Positions 35,206 to 44,312 are shown, counted from the stretch's first letter. The stretch: 55,703 nt of DNA from Elusimicrobiales bacterium (GCA_023701245.1 JAMPXK010000012.1:1-55703), one strand, 5' to 3'. The notes: a model not told the origin generated them from the sequence alone. Made by a program: numbers and translations.

Positions 35206-36240
35206 TCAGCGCCTGCCGACACCCTCGTAGAACTTGCACTGCGCGGAGCAGATCTCCCCGTAACGGCCCGCGGCCACCAGGCGGCGGTAGCGCTGCATCT
35301 TCTCGCCGTTCCAGATGTCCTCCAGGCTGTCGGCGGCGAGATTCCCCACCGGGACCTTGCAGTTGCATTCCGGGAAAACGTTGCCCTCCGGCTCCACGTG
35401 CAGGCTTCTCCACGGCGAGAGGCAGGCGCGCGGCGGCGGCGCCCCGGCTCCGCCCTCCGGGGCGGCGGCCGAGAACCTGCGCAGATAGCCGCTGAAATTG
35501 CAGCGGAACCCTATGCCCAGCTCCCGGAACCGGCGCTCTATCCCCGGCATCTCGGCGGCGATGACCCGCATGGCGGCCTCGTCCGGTCCCGAAAAGATAT
35601 CCTCCTGCGGCGCCACCTCGGGATAGAGCACGTCGAAGGTCACGCCGCTGAAGTTATGCCTGGCGCAAAAATCCGGGAACAGGGCCAGCTCCCTGTAATT
35701 GCTCCGCATCACCACGGCGTTCAGCTCCAGGCGGGAGGCGCCCGCGCCGGTGCGCATGGCGCCGTTCATCAGGTCCAGGCTGGCCAGCAGGTCCCTGAAC
35801 TTGCCGTTGAGCCGTATGCTTTCGTAGGTTCTTTCGGTGACGGCGTCTACGGAGTAACCCACGCGGGTATTGCCGCCGGCCAGGAGCCGGGCCCACTCCC
35901 TGTCTATCAGCAGGCCGTTCGTGGTGACGCGCTGGCAGACCCCCGGGTACTCCGAAGTTTTGAGAAAAAGCCGCTTGAAATAATCCAGCAGGAAGACTTC
36001 CCCGCCCTGCCAGTCCGCGGTCTCCAGGTACGGCAGCAGCGGGAAAAGTTTTTCAACCTGTTCGTAGGGCAGCGACACCTGGTCGCAGCGCACCCTGGGG
36101 CACATCACGCACGCCAGATTGCAGATCCTGGTCAGTACCGCCATGAGCTTCAAAGGACGCGAGGCCAGCCGGGGCAGTCTTTGCTCCGTCTCGGAAATAT
36201 TCAGGTCCCTGTTGGACAAAAAGGTCTCGTTGCCTGTCAT
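35206..36240 (-). CDS. Radical SAM/SPASM protein (paralogue of 24577 product)
   Basis: A 344-residue protein with C40-x3-C44-x2-C47 (CNLACVMC), WQGGEVFLLDYF at the GGE position (Glu then Val, not the usual GGEP), and a tail with CLSPWRSLHVEPEG, FPECNCKVPVGNL, DIWNGEKM and CSAQC. It is closest to the 24577 product but carried in the opposite operon. The loss of Pro after GGE is mild. It precedes the TPR-SGNH gene by 42 bases, which repeats the radical SAM/SGNH pairing seen at 30778-33503. Confidence 0.85.
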   Translation of the reverse strand: MTGNETFLSNRDLNISETEQRLPRLASRPLKLMAVLTRICNLACVMCPRVRCDQVSLPYEQVEKLFPLLPYLETADWQGGEVFLLDYFKRLFLKTSEYPGVCQRVTTNGLLIDREWARLLAGGNTRVGYSVDAVTERTYESIRLNGKFRDLLASLDLMNGAMRTGAGASRLELNAVVMRSNYRELALFPDFCARHNFSGVTFDVLYPEVAPQEDIFSGPDEAAMRVIAAEMPGIERRFRELGIGFRCNFSGYLRRFSAAAPEGGAGAPPPRACLSPWRSLHVEPEGNVFPECNCKVPVGNLAADSLEDIWNGEKMQRYRRLVAAGRYGEICSAQCKFYEGVGRR

Positions 36241-36292
36241 AGCGGCTTGGCGGGCGTAACTCAGCGCCCCGGTACCGGACGTAAGGCCCGCC

Positions 36293-37819
36293 TCAGGGCC
36301 TGGTCCTTGAGGGCTTCAGGGGAGCGGAACCGCCGGTGCGGTTTATCTGCACTAATACCGCGTCGGACATAGACCGCAGTTCGGGGGTGCCCTCCGAAGA
36401 GAGCCTGGTCAGCGCCGGGATGGCGGCTTTGGCGCCGGGGCCTATGGCGCCCAACGCGGAAATGGTGATCTTTTTCACCTCCACGGACTTGTCCTCCAGC
36501 AGCTGTATCAGCGCGGGAACGGCGTCCTTGGCGCCGGGGCCTACGGCGGCCAGTGCGGTGGCGGCATTCTGCCTCACCAGCGCGTCCTTGTCTTCCAGCG
36601 CCTGCGTCAGCGCGGGAACGGCGGCCTTCCCGTCGGGACCGGCGCCCGCCAGGGCCAGGGCCGCCAGCTGGCGCACGCCTGTCTCCGGATCCTTCAGGGC
36701 CTTCGCCAGCGCGGGAACCGCCGGCTTCACCTCCCCGCCTACCGCCCCGAGCGCCACGGCGGAGTTGAAACGCACCGCGGCGTCCTTGTCGGCAAGATTT
36801 TTAGCCAGCGCGGGAACCGCCGCCTTGGCTCCCGATCCCAGCCTGGACAGGGCGACCGCCGCGGCCGCGCGCGAAGGGGCATCGGTATCGGCCAGAAGTT
36901 TTACCAGCGCCGGCGCCGCGGAAAGGTAACCGCCGCCGATGCCGCCGAGGGCGGTAGCTGCGCTGGCCCTCACGAAGGGGTCCTTATCCCCCAGGGCGTT
37001 CACCAGCGCGGCCAGGGCCGGCTTGGCGGAGGCGCCCAGGCCGGCAAGAGCGGCCGCGGAATTGCGGCGCACTGTTTCGTCGGGATCGGCCAGGAGCCCG
37101 GCCAGGGCCGGCGCCGCGGAGGCGTAGTCGGTGCCCGCGGCGGGCAGGGCGGAGGCGGCGGCCGCGCGCACCGCCGGGTCGGAATCGGCCAGAAGTTTTA
37201 CCAGGGCCGGCACGGAACGTTTGGCGCCGCGCCCCAGCCTGGCCAGGGCGCCTACCGCGTTCCACCGCACCGAAGCGTCCGGATCGGCCAGAAGTTTTTC
37301 GAGGACGGGCACGGAGCTTTCGTAACCCGTTTCCGCGCCGGCCAGGGCGCCGGCGGCCGCGGCCCGCACCCCCGGGTCGGGGTCGCCGAGGAGCTTGACC
37401 AGCGCGGGCAGGGCGTTGCGCGCGCCGGGCTTCAGCTGCCCGAGAGCTTCCGCGGAATTCTGCCTCACCTCGGCGTCAGGATCGGCCAGGAGCTTCATCA
37501 GCTCCGGAAAAGCGGCTTCGTAGCCGGCGCCTATGCCGGTAAAAGCGCCCACGGCGGCGGCGCGCACACCCGGCTCCGGGTCTTTCAGGGTCTTTATCAG
37601 GGCCGGCACGGCGTCTTTGGCGGCAAGCCCGGCCTGGCCGAGCGCTACGGCGGCGTCGCGGCGGGCCGCGGCGTTCTCCCCTCCCAATTTTTCCACCAGC
37701 CCCGGGATGTCGGCTTTTTCGGAAGCGGCGGCGGGCGGCGAAAAAAGCAGGCCGGCGGCCGCGCAGGCGAAGGCCGTCAGCGCGGCCCGTCCACAGTTCT
37801 TCAGCGTTATCTTATACAT
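36293..37819 (-). CDS. Secreted HEAT-repeat (PBS-lyase type) protein
   Basis: A 508-residue protein with a signal peptide (about residues 12-32, ending AAA SEK) and about twelve HEAT repeats of roughly 39 residues. Repeats alternate between an AK...PAL form and a GxGY form through the first eight repeats, giving a 78-residue super-unit (for example DPGVRAAAAGALAGAETGY followed by DASVRWNAVGALARLGRGAK). The last repeats are all of the first form. HEAT solenoids are protein-binding scaffolds; with a signal peptide it should act in the periplasm or outside. It starts two bases before the PaaK-like gene ends. Confidence 0.82.
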   Translation of the reverse strand: MYKITLKNCGRAALTAFACAAAGLLFSPPAAASEKADIPGLVEKLGGENAAARRDAAVALGQAGLAAKDAVPALIKTLKDPEPGVRAAAVGAFTGIGAGYEAAFPELMKLLADPDAEVRQNSAEALGQLKPGARNALPALVKLLGDPDPGVRAAAAGALAGAETGYESSVPVLEKLLADPDASVRWNAVGALARLGRGAKRSVPALVKLLADSDPAVRAAAASALPAAGTDYASAAPALAGLLADPDETVRRNSAAALAGLGASAKPALAALVNALGDKDPFVRASAATALGGIGGGYLSAAPALVKLLADTDAPSRAAAAVALSRLGSGAKAAVPALAKNLADKDAAVRFNSAVALGAVGGEVKPAVPALAKALKDPETGVRQLAALALAGAGPDGKAAVPALTQALEDKDALVRQNAATALAAVGPGAKDAVPALIQLLEDKSVEVKKITISALGAIGPGAKAAIPALTRLSSEGTPELRSMSDAVLVQINRTGGSAPLKPSRTRP

Positions 37820-37821
37820 AC

Positions 37822-39312
37822 TTATCCTCCCGTGCCGGTGACCTTTATGGTCCTGTGCTTGCCCGAGACCCGCAGCCTGTCGGAAAGCTGCGGGTAAGGC
37901 CTGACGTTGATCTCGAAGATGCGTTTAGCGGGATCCTTGTCCCACTTGTTCAGAAAATTCGCGTAATTGACCCCGAAATGCGGGAAAGCTTCGGACAGGG
38001 CGGCCACAAGCGCGCGGTAGAGACGCCCGTCGTCGGCCCCGCCGCCCCTGAGTTCGATCTCCCAGGACAGCCGTGGCGCCGCCTTTGTCCCGCTCAGCGA
38101 GACCTGGAACAGGCCGGCGCCCAGCGCGGCGAGCTCCGGCCGCTCCATGACCGCGCAAAGAGCGGCCTCGTCGAGATACATCCCGTAGAAGTAAACGGCC
38201 CGGGAACGGCCGTAAACGGCCACCAGGTCGGGGGCGCCGGCGGCAGCGCGCACCTCGGCGCGCAGCGGTTCCAGCTCCGCGGGGATCGAGGCCGAAAGCA
38301 CCAATTCCCGCGCGGCGGCCCAGTCCCAAAGTTCCCCTTTGTCATGCAGGTTGTAGCGCACTATCGGTACCGGCTGCCACCTGGTGAACAGCAGTTCCCC
38401 GCCCACTTCCTCTATCAGGGGAAGTTCCTCCGCGGGAACCGCGGGATAAATGTTGGGGGAAACGTCCCCGAGCCCGAAGGCCAGGCGCAGGTCTTCGCTC
38501 TTGTGCAGAAGCCGGGCCAGCGCCCTGGAAGCGGGAGATTCGGAACCTATAACGCGGGTATCGGCGGAGGAATAGGAGAAGCCGGCCAGCGCCGTATCGG
38601 GCCAGGAGGCTCCGCAAAGGCCGTCCAAATGCTCGCGGAACGCCTCGCTAAAAGGGTCCCCGGTGGCTGCAAAACGCAATTTAGCGACCGGCAGCTTTAC
38701 GCCCAGTTCTTCCGCCAGGCCCAGGAAGTAGGGAATAGCTGCCGGATAAATGAACACCACTACGCGCTCCACCAGGCCCTCCACCTGCGCGATGGTACGC
38801 AGGGCCTGCGCGTAGTCCGCGCCGGGACAATGCACCATGAACGGGAATCCGGCTTCCTGCGCCAGCTGGTTGAGCCCGAGAGAACTGTTCAGACCGGCCG
38901 TCCAGCCGTCCATTTTAAGCGCCACCACGGCCAGGGTCGGCCGGCCGCCCAGCCGGAAATTCTCCTCCAGCCAGTCGGCCAGGCGCAGCGAGGACCGGGC
39001 GTCTTTGGCGCGCGGCCAGCAGAAGGGCCGCCCGGAAGAGCCGGAGCTGGAAAAAAAACCGTTGATATTGTTCCGCGCGGACGCGGGGATAAGTTCGGAA
39101 TAAGACGCGGTAAGGCAGTAGGAAGCTTTATCGGTCGCCGGCAGGTCCTCGAAACGACCGCCCCCCGCCGCCGGCCCCGCGGGGCCGGCTTTCTCTAGGA
39201 ACCTGGAATAGGCGGGAACTTCAGCCGCGGCCCTCGCCGCCACTTCTGCCGCGAGCCCCGGGTCTCCTATGAACGGTTTCCTAAGGGCGACGCAGGCCAT
39301 CTCAGGGGCCAA
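37822..39312 (-). CDS. PaaK/CapK-like acyl-adenylating enzyme
   Basis: A 496-residue protein of the phenylacetate-CoA ligase-like branch of the ANL superfamily. The phosphate-binding loop is SSSGSSGRPF at about residue 87, and ATGDPFSE and RYNLHDKGELW fit later family motifs (the last near the ANL hinge). It would activate a carboxylate as an acyl-AMP, then perhaps transfer it to a thiol or hydroxyl. No carrier protein is nearby. Close relatives occur in polysaccharide loci (CapK) and with CoF390 synthesis. It overlaps the upstream OB-fold-like gene by 11 bases. Confidence 0.7.
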   Translation of the reverse strand: MAPEMACVALRKPFIGDPGLAAEVAARAAAEVPAYSRFLEKAGPAGPAAGGGRFEDLPATDKASYCLTASYSELIPASARNNINGFFSSSGSSGRPFCWPRAKDARSSLRLADWLEENFRLGGRPTLAVVALKMDGWTAGLNSSLGLNQLAQEAGFPFMVHCPGADYAQALRTIAQVEGLVERVVVFIYPAAIPYFLGLAEELGVKLPVAKLRFAATGDPFSEAFREHLDGLCGASWPDTALAGFSYSSADTRVIGSESPASRALARLLHKSEDLRLAFGLGDVSPNIYPAVPAEELPLIEEVGGELLFTRWQPVPIVRYNLHDKGELWDWAAARELVLSASIPAELEPLRAEVRAAAGAPDLVAVYGRSRAVYFYGMYLDEAALCAVMERPELAALGAGLFQVSLSGTKAAPRLSWEIELRGGGADDGRLYRALVAALSEAFPHFGVNYANFLNKWDKDPAKRIFEINVRPYPQLSDRLRVSGKHRTIKVTGTGG

Positions 39313-39736
39313 GTTTCTTGGCCCTCCTGGCGCTCATCGCATTGGACCGGTATCCGCCGACCGTCAGGAGGGAAACTCCGTAAACACCCACCACGGACAG
39401 ACCGTCGCGCCGCGCATAAGGCCAATCCCCCCACAGGTAGGCCATGACGTACTTATGGGCGGCCAGGCTGGCGATCGCCTCGGCTTCGTTCTCGTAATCC
39501 AGAGGGTCGACCATGGTCAAGCTGGTCAATTTATACCCGTCGAAATAAGTAACGGAGGACCGCCAGACCGTGCCGGTCATTTCGATGTTAACACCGTCAT
39601 ACGCGGCAGGCGAAGCCAGCACCTGGGTTATCGTCACCTTTACCGGCTCCGTGCTGGCCGCGTAAGAACTGCCGACAAAAAGGCAACCCAGTACCAGGGC
39701 CGCTGCTGCCGCTCTAAAATATCGCGATAATGTCAT
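39302..39736 (-). CDS. Secreted small protein, OB-fold-like
   Basis: A 144-residue protein with a clear signal peptide (AAAAALVLGCLFVGSSYAA, cleaved before STEP). The mature part starts VKVTITQVLASPAAYDGVNI then EMTGTVWRSS, the pattern of bacterial OB-fold proteins that follow a beta-strand with a DGxxVxxxGxV turn. A basic tail (SARRAKK) ends it. A promoter and AGGAGG Shine-Dalgarno precede it, making it the first gene of the minus-strand operon to 33514. Function unknown. Confidence 0.65.
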   Translation of the reverse strand: MTLSRYFRAAAAALVLGCLFVGSSYAASTEPVKVTITQVLASPAAYDGVNIEMTGTVWRSSVTYFDGYKLTSLTMVDPLDYENEAEAIASLAAHKYVMAYLWGDWPYARRDGLSVVGVYGVSLLTVGGYRSNAMSARRAKKLGP

Positions 39737-39775
39737 GCGCTGCCTCCTGTATACCCCACTCCCGCTGTCTCCCTA

Positions 39776-39781
39776 ATTATA
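39776..39781 (-). promoter_or_regulatory. -10 element for the OB-fold/PaaK/HEAT operon
   Basis: On the minus strand GGTATAATTAG contains TATAAT at 39781-39776, with an AGGAGG ribosome binding site near 39742-39747 before the ATG at 39736. It lies in the 74-base gap after the UbiV-like gene, so this operon is transcribed separately from the upstream transporter operon. Confidence 0.55.
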
Positions 39782-39810
39782 CCAAGAAATTTCCGCCAGA
39801 GAGCCTGGTT

Positions 39811-40620
39811 TTAGCGCGCAAAATCAACCACGCGGTCTACGCCCCATTTGCGCCAGTCATGCGCCCACCAGCCCGAGCCGTTCTTCAGGAACTGGGCGTT
39901 CCCTATAACATGTATTCTGCGGTCAGGATAGTGACCGCCCTCCAGCAGCATCCGCTGCTCCAGGCAGCCCCTGGCGCAACCAAGCAGGGCAAGCTTGGTG
40001 GATACTCCGCGCTCTGGAGCGAACAGGCAGCGCCGCGTGGTGGAAATATAGGTAAAGGGCAGGTAAAGGCTGAGTTTGATCCCCTCGCTGGAAAAACGGT
40101 CCCCGAACAGCGGCGGCGCGAAAACATTGTCGAACTCCGCGCGCGAGATCCTGTTGGTCTTCAAAAAAGAGAAGTAGGAGTCCGACAAGTTCAACTTCGC
40201 CATCCGGAAACTGCGGAGCGCCCCGCCCCTGCCGAAGACCCGCCGATCATCGAAATACGGTGGAAGCAACAGGGAGGTATAAAGCCTACCCAGGACGGGG
40301 GTCAGCGACTGGAAATCCCTGTTGAGGACCCGGAGAACCCCGGGGTCGTTCACGACCACCTCGCAGCCGAACGGAGCCAGGACCCCGAAAGCCCGCTTAA
40401 GGTTTTCCATGCCGTCCTCTGTGCAATAGGGCGTAAGGAACGTGAAGCGCAGTCCGCGGTCCGCGGCCTGTTCAGCCAGGCGCCGGAGTTCCTCCGCCTC
40501 CGGCAACAGGCGCTCGCAGAAGTCGTCCCCCGCGTACAGCCTGGAGCAGGCTTCGGGAAGGGGTTCTCCCGGCAGCTCGCGAAGATGCCGGGCCCGCTCA
40601 AGCGGCAGCTCCGCGTTCAT
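39811..40620 (-). CDS. UbiV-like Fe-S protein, copy 2
   Basis: A 269-residue protein; I chose ATG 40620 because it overlaps the U32 stop (ATGA). Cys35 in AGDDFCERLLPE, FTFLTPYCTEDG, CEVVVNDPG and the C-terminal C-x16-C-x3-C (RRCLFAP ... CARGC) match copy 1 and the E. coli UbiV ligand layout. It is longer than copy 1, with an internal extension rich in Phe/Ser and a C-terminal tail GWWAHDWRKWG. As in copy 1, it pairs with a U32 gene, here as the last genes of an importer operon. Confidence 0.68.
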   Translation of the reverse strand: MNAELPLERARHLRELPGEPLPEACSRLYAGDDFCERLLPEAEELRRLAEQAADRGLRFTFLTPYCTEDGMENLKRAFGVLAPFGCEVVVNDPGVLRVLNRDFQSLTPVLGRLYTSLLLPPYFDDRRVFGRGGALRSFRMAKLNLSDSYFSFLKTNRISRAEFDNVFAPPLFGDRFSSEGIKLSLYLPFTYISTTRRCLFAPERGVSTKLALLGCARGCLEQRMLLEGGHYPDRRIHVIGNAQFLKNGSGWWAHDWRKWGVDRVVDFAR

Positions 40621-41702
40621 CGCCGCTCCCCGGCCCGCGCTTTGAGCATGCAAGGATAGTGGCAGTCCGTAGGCATGCAGGGAGACCCGTAGATATTTTC
40701 TCGCAAAACCCTGGCCCTTTTAGAGAAAACCTCGAAATCTTCCGAACACTCATCAAGGATGCCGCGCAGCCCGGCCAGGAACTTCACATCCTGAACCTTA
40801 TGCGTCGTAGGCAGACCTCTGCCCACTATCTTTAGATATTCTATGCCCAGCCGCTTAAAATGGAATATCCCGCAGGCAGCGCAGCCAAGAACACGCTCTT
40901 CCCCCATCCTGAAATTCTCTATGGTCCTCTCCGACTTTTGCAGCACCCCGGACAGCCTGGCACGGTAGGGCATCAGGCAAGGAGGTTCGGCGGAGAACCG
41001 CTCCTCGCGCGTCTTAGGCGCCGTAAAATACCCGGGGAAAAGGCCGGGCCACATGGCGGCCAGAGACCGCAGCGGCGTCCGCCACCCCCCCGGGAACCTG
41101 CCCATCGGGACGTGGCAGCGGCAATAGCCGTTCACGTTCCTGCAAGTGATGTTCTGAACAAAAGCCTCCAGGCGCAGTCCTGGAGCCTTCTCTTTAAGTT
41201 TATTGCATACCTTGGCGGTTTCCTCAAGGGTAAGGTCACGCGGCAGCACCAGCCGGCCGGCCCCCAACTCGGCGGCCAGGGCGCCAGACTCGGAATTGAA
41301 GCAGTTGCAGAAACTGCTGGCGGTCAACGCTCTGTCCGGATATCTCCGCCTGGCCTCCGCAAGCAAATGCTGGTCTGAAATGATGAAGCCGTTCACCCCG
41401 CTGGCGGCGGCCCGGTCCATATCCTCCAGCGCCAGGCGGGATGTCTCCGCAAAATGGCAGGCCGCGTTAAGAGTGAACAGCACGGGCACGCCGAGGCCTG
41501 AGGCGGCGCTGGTCACCGCGCGCAGTTCCTCAAAAGACTTCAGGTTGGCGCCGGACCGGAAACGAAGGTTAGGAGAGCCGGGGACGCGCGCCCAGCCCGG
41601 GTGGCTCACCCCGCAGTAAAGTTCGTCGGCGCCAGCTTCTATAAGCGGCCGCGCCTCTTCCACCTTGTCAAGCGGGGCTGTTATTCTCATGTTTCGCTTC
41701 AC
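40617..41702 (-). CDS. U32 family protein, UbiU-like, copy 2
   Basis: A 361-residue U32 protein with IEAGADELYCGVSH, FVQNITCRNVNGYC (C-x6-C), later CAACGIFHFKRLG and YLKIVGRGLP. The C-terminal tail IYGSPCMPTDCHYPC extends the C-x4-C of copy 1. The region between the second Cys and the C-terminal domain is about 35 residues longer than in copy 1. Overlap with the UbiV-like gene and 15-base spacing to the ABC ATPase gene upstream place it in the importer operon. Likely binds a [4Fe-4S] cluster and works as a heterodimer with its partner. Confidence 0.8.
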   Translation of the reverse strand: MKRNMRITAPLDKVEEARPLIEAGADELYCGVSHPGWARVPGSPNLRFRSGANLKSFEELRAVTSAASGLGVPVLFTLNAACHFAETSRLALEDMDRAAASGVNGFIISDQHLLAEARRRYPDRALTASSFCNCFNSESGALAAELGAGRLVLPRDLTLEETAKVCNKLKEKAPGLRLEAFVQNITCRNVNGYCRCHVPMGRFPGGWRTPLRSLAAMWPGLFPGYFTAPKTREERFSAEPPCLMPYRARLSGVLQKSERTIENFRMGEERVLGCAACGIFHFKRLGIEYLKIVGRGLPTTHKVQDVKFLAGLRGILDECSEDFEVFSKRARVLRENIYGSPCMPTDCHYPCMLKARAGERR

Positions 41703-41717
41703 TGCGGAGACAAAAGG

Positions 41718-42545
41718 TCAGACGCCGGTCTCCGCCGGTTCCTGTTGCAGCCCTTTTTCCGGAGCCGGCGCTTTCGCCACCTCCTCCCGCAGGCTGCGGG
41801 TGAGGCGCTGCTTCAGGGCGGTGAACCGGGGGTCCGATTTCACCAGGGCCGAGCGCGGTTCCGGCAGGTCGATGAGCACTTCTTCCTTTATGCGGCCCGG
41901 CCTGGCGCTCATGACCACCACGCGGCGGCTCATGAAAATGGCCTCTTCCAGGTGATGCGTCACCAGCACGAAGGTCTTGCCCAGTTCGCTCCAGAGGCGC
42001 AGAATCTCTTCCTGGATGATCTCCCGGGTGATATTGTCCAGCGCGGCGAAAGGTTCGTCCATGAGGACAGCCTCGGGACGGCAGGCCAGCGCGCGGGCTA
42101 TCCCCGCCCGCTGCTTCATGCCGCCCGACAGCTGGTGCGGGTAGCTGTGCTCGAACCCGCGCAGGTGCACCATGTCTATAAGCCGGCCGGCCTCGCGCCG
42201 CCTGTCGGCCGAGGGCGTGCCGCGCGCCTTCAGCGGGAACTCCACGTTGCCCAGCACCGTCTTCCAGGGAAATAGCCCGTGTTCCTGGAAGATGACGGTA
42301 CGCTCCGGGTGCGGCGCCAGCACGGGAGCTCCTTTATAGAGGACGCTCCCGGCGTCCGGGCGCAGGAACCCGCCCATATGGGACAGGAGCGTGGTCTTGC
42401 CGCAGCCGCTGGGCCCGATTATGCTCACGAACTCTCCCTCGGCGATGTCCAGGGAAAGCCCGTCGAGAACGGATAACGAGGAGCCGGTCCTGGCGTCCAG
42501 GAAAACCTTGCCGAGGTCTTTTATGGCGAAGGCCGGGGACTTCAT
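41718..42545 (-). CDS. ABC transporter ATP-binding protein, NitT/TauT type
   Basis: A 275-residue ATPase starting at ATG 42545, which overlaps the permease stop. Walker A is GPSGCGKTT, the Q-loop FQEHGLFPW, the signature LSGGMKQR, Walker B VLMDEPFAALD, and the switch His lies in LVTHHLEE. The sequence resembles SsuB/TauB/NrtD-type subunits. A C-terminal extension of about 45 residues is rich in charged residues and Pro. It energises uptake by the adjacent permease. Confidence 0.92.
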   Translation of the reverse strand: MKSPAFAIKDLGKVFLDARTGSSLSVLDGLSLDIAEGEFVSIIGPSGCGKTTLLSHMGGFLRPDAGSVLYKGAPVLAPHPERTVIFQEHGLFPWKTVLGNVEFPLKARGTPSADRRREAGRLIDMVHLRGFEHSYPHQLSGGMKQRAGIARALACRPEAVLMDEPFAALDNITREIIQEEILRLWSELGKTFVLVTHHLEEAIFMSRRVVVMSARPGRIKEEVLIDLPEPRSALVKSDPRFTALKQRLTRSLREEVAKAPAPEKGLQQEPAETGV

Positions 42546-43279
42546 TGCAGCGGCCTCCAGGAGAAGCGGCGCTCCAGGGCCAGGATGGCCCAGTTCATTA
42601 CAAAGCCCACGGCGCCTATGGTTATCATCCCGCAGATCACGTTGGCCGTATTGAGCATGGAGCGGTTTATCTCTATCATGTAGCCCAGGCCGGAATTGGA
42701 AGCTATAAGTTCGGCCGCTATCACGCACATCCAGGCGAAGCCCAGGCTGAGGCGGAAACCGGTAACGATGAAAGGCAGGGCCGACGGCAGCGCCACGTCG
42801 AGCAGCAGCATGCGCCGGCCGGCGCCCAGCGCGCGGGCGGCGTCCAGGTGCAGGGCTTCTATGTGCCGGATGCCGGAGAAAGTGTGCAGGAACAGGGGGA
42901 AGAAGGCCGCCACGAAGGTGATGAAATTGCTGGCCCTGTCGCCCCTGACCCCGAACCAGAGCACGGCCAGCGGGATCCACGCTATGGGCGGTATGGGGCG
43001 CAGCAGTTCCACCAGCGGCTGAAGATAGCCCCGCACCTGCCGGTTGGAAGCCGCCAGCACGCCCAGCGGCAAGGCCGCGAGACAGGCGTAAAAGAGCCCG
43101 ACCAGCACCCGCCACAGGCTCGCCAGCGTATGGTCCAGCAGCACCCCGTCCGCCGCCAGCTCCCGGAAAGCCCGGGCTATCTCCGTGGGAGGAGGCAGCA
43201 GGTAGGGGTTCAGCCAGCCGGCGGCGCCTGCGGCCTGCCAGGCCGCCAGAACCACCGCCAGCGAGATCAATCCTTTCAT
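42542..43279 (-). CDS. ABC transporter permease, NitT/TauT type
   Basis: A 245-residue inner-membrane protein with about six membrane segments. LRPIPPIAWIPLAVLWFG and the ATPase-contact EAA-like loop (EALHLDAARALGAGRRMLLL) match SsuC/TauC-type permeases. It starts three bases after the substrate-binding gene ends and couples to the ATPase gene by ATGA. Confidence 0.92.
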   Translation of the reverse strand: MKGLISLAVVLAAWQAAGAAGWLNPYLLPPPTEIARAFRELAADGVLLDHTLASLWRVLVGLFYACLAALPLGVLAASNRQVRGYLQPLVELLRPIPPIAWIPLAVLWFGVRGDRASNFITFVAAFFPLFLHTFSGIRHIEALHLDAARALGAGRRMLLLDVALPSALPFIVTGFRLSLGFAWMCVIAAELIASNSGLGYMIEINRSMLNTANVICGMITIGAVGFVMNWAILALERRFSWRPLQ

Positions 43280-43281
43280 TC

Positions 43282-44292
43282 TTATTTCACTTTCACGGCG
43301 GCCGGGTCGAACTTGGACTTGAGAAAGCGCTCCCGCGCGGCTTTCACGTACGTCAGGTCGGTCTTTTCCCGCACCGGGGCCTTTGCCGGCTGCAGCTTGT
43401 TGGAGACGTTGAACTCCGAGATATTCTCCAGCAGGGAGAAGAGGTCCTCGCCGGGCACCACCCTGACGTCCTTCGGCTGCCGGGCTTTGGAATAGTTGTA
43501 GTTATACACGGAACCCTTGTCGATAAGTTCCGGGGCCACGCCGTTGCTCTTGCTCAGCCAGCCGTTGACCAGCGCCTTGTTTTTGGCCATGAACAGCACG
43601 GCCTCGTGCAGGGCGGTAAGGAACCGCACCGCCGCCTCCGGGTCCCGCTTCAGGAATTCGTCCGAAGCGATGGTGGTGGTAAGGAAGGAGGGCTTGGAGG
43701 CGAGCACGCGCCCGGTCTTCTTTTGCACCATATCGTCCACGAAGGGGTCCCAGATGGTGAAGGCGTCTATATCGCCCTTGGCCAGCGCGGCGCGCCCCTC
43801 GGCCGCGGCCATATGCAGCACCTTGATATCCTCGCCCGGCGTCAGGCCGGCGTCCAGGATCCACTTTACCACCGGGTAATGGGCCGAAGTGCCGAAGGTG
43901 ACGGTAACTGTCTTGCCCTTAAGGTCGGCCAGTTTTTTAGCCGGGGAATCTTCCCTGACCATCACGGCTATGCGTCCGGCGCTGCCCACGGTCCCTATCA
44001 GTTTGCAGGGGAACTTGGAGGCGATGTTCACGAAATTGGCCTCGCTGGCGATCGCCACGTCCACGCTGCCCGCCACCAGCGCCTCCTGCATCGGCGGCCA
44101 GTAAGGAAAGGCCACCACCTCGCCCTCCAGGCCGTTCCTTTCCAGGATATCGGTCTTCTCCAGGATGTGCCCTATCTGCCCGTTTATCAGGGCGCCGGCA
44201 TTGGGGTAGGCGATGCGCACCTTGAGTTTTTCCGCCGAGGCCGGCGCGGCCGCCAGCAGCGCCGCGAAAGCGGCCGATACGATCTTTTTCAT
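43282..44292 (-). CDS. ABC transporter substrate-binding protein, NitT/TauT type
   Basis: A 336-residue periplasmic protein; ATG 44292 follows a strong AAGGAG. Signal peptide IVSAAFAALLAAAPASA, then a family 9/16-like binding fold: FPYWPPMQEALVAGSVDVAI, DLKGKTVTVTFGTSAHYP, AALAKGDIDAFTIWDPF. Such proteins bind small ions or molecules such as sulfonates, nitrate or thiamin precursors; ligand specificity cannot be read here. The upstream outer-membrane protein and downstream UbiU/UbiV-like pair suggest import of a substrate for an anaerobic modification. Confidence 0.9.
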   Translation of the reverse strand: MKKIVSAAFAALLAAAPASAEKLKVRIAYPNAGALINGQIGHILEKTDILERNGLEGEVVAFPYWPPMQEALVAGSVDVAIASEANFVNIASKFPCKLIGTVGSAGRIAVMVREDSPAKKLADLKGKTVTVTFGTSAHYPVVKWILDAGLTPGEDIKVLHMAAAEGRAALAKGDIDAFTIWDPFVDDMVQKKTGRVLASKPSFLTTTIASDEFLKRDPEAAVRFLTALHEAVLFMAKNKALVNGWLSKSNGVAPELIDKGSVYNYNYSKARQPKDVRVVPGEDLFSLLENISEFNVSNKLQPAKAPVREKTDLTYVKAARERFLKSKFDPAAVKVK

Positions 44293-44312
44293 TTTCTTCT
44301 CCTTGGAACGTC

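Noticed and set aside
11400..36240. A recurring LxSxP-x10-CN motif before four radical SAM cluster sites, first suspected as a novel shared tag
   Set aside because: This lead-in is common in SPASM-type radical SAM proteins in general, so it shows only family membership.
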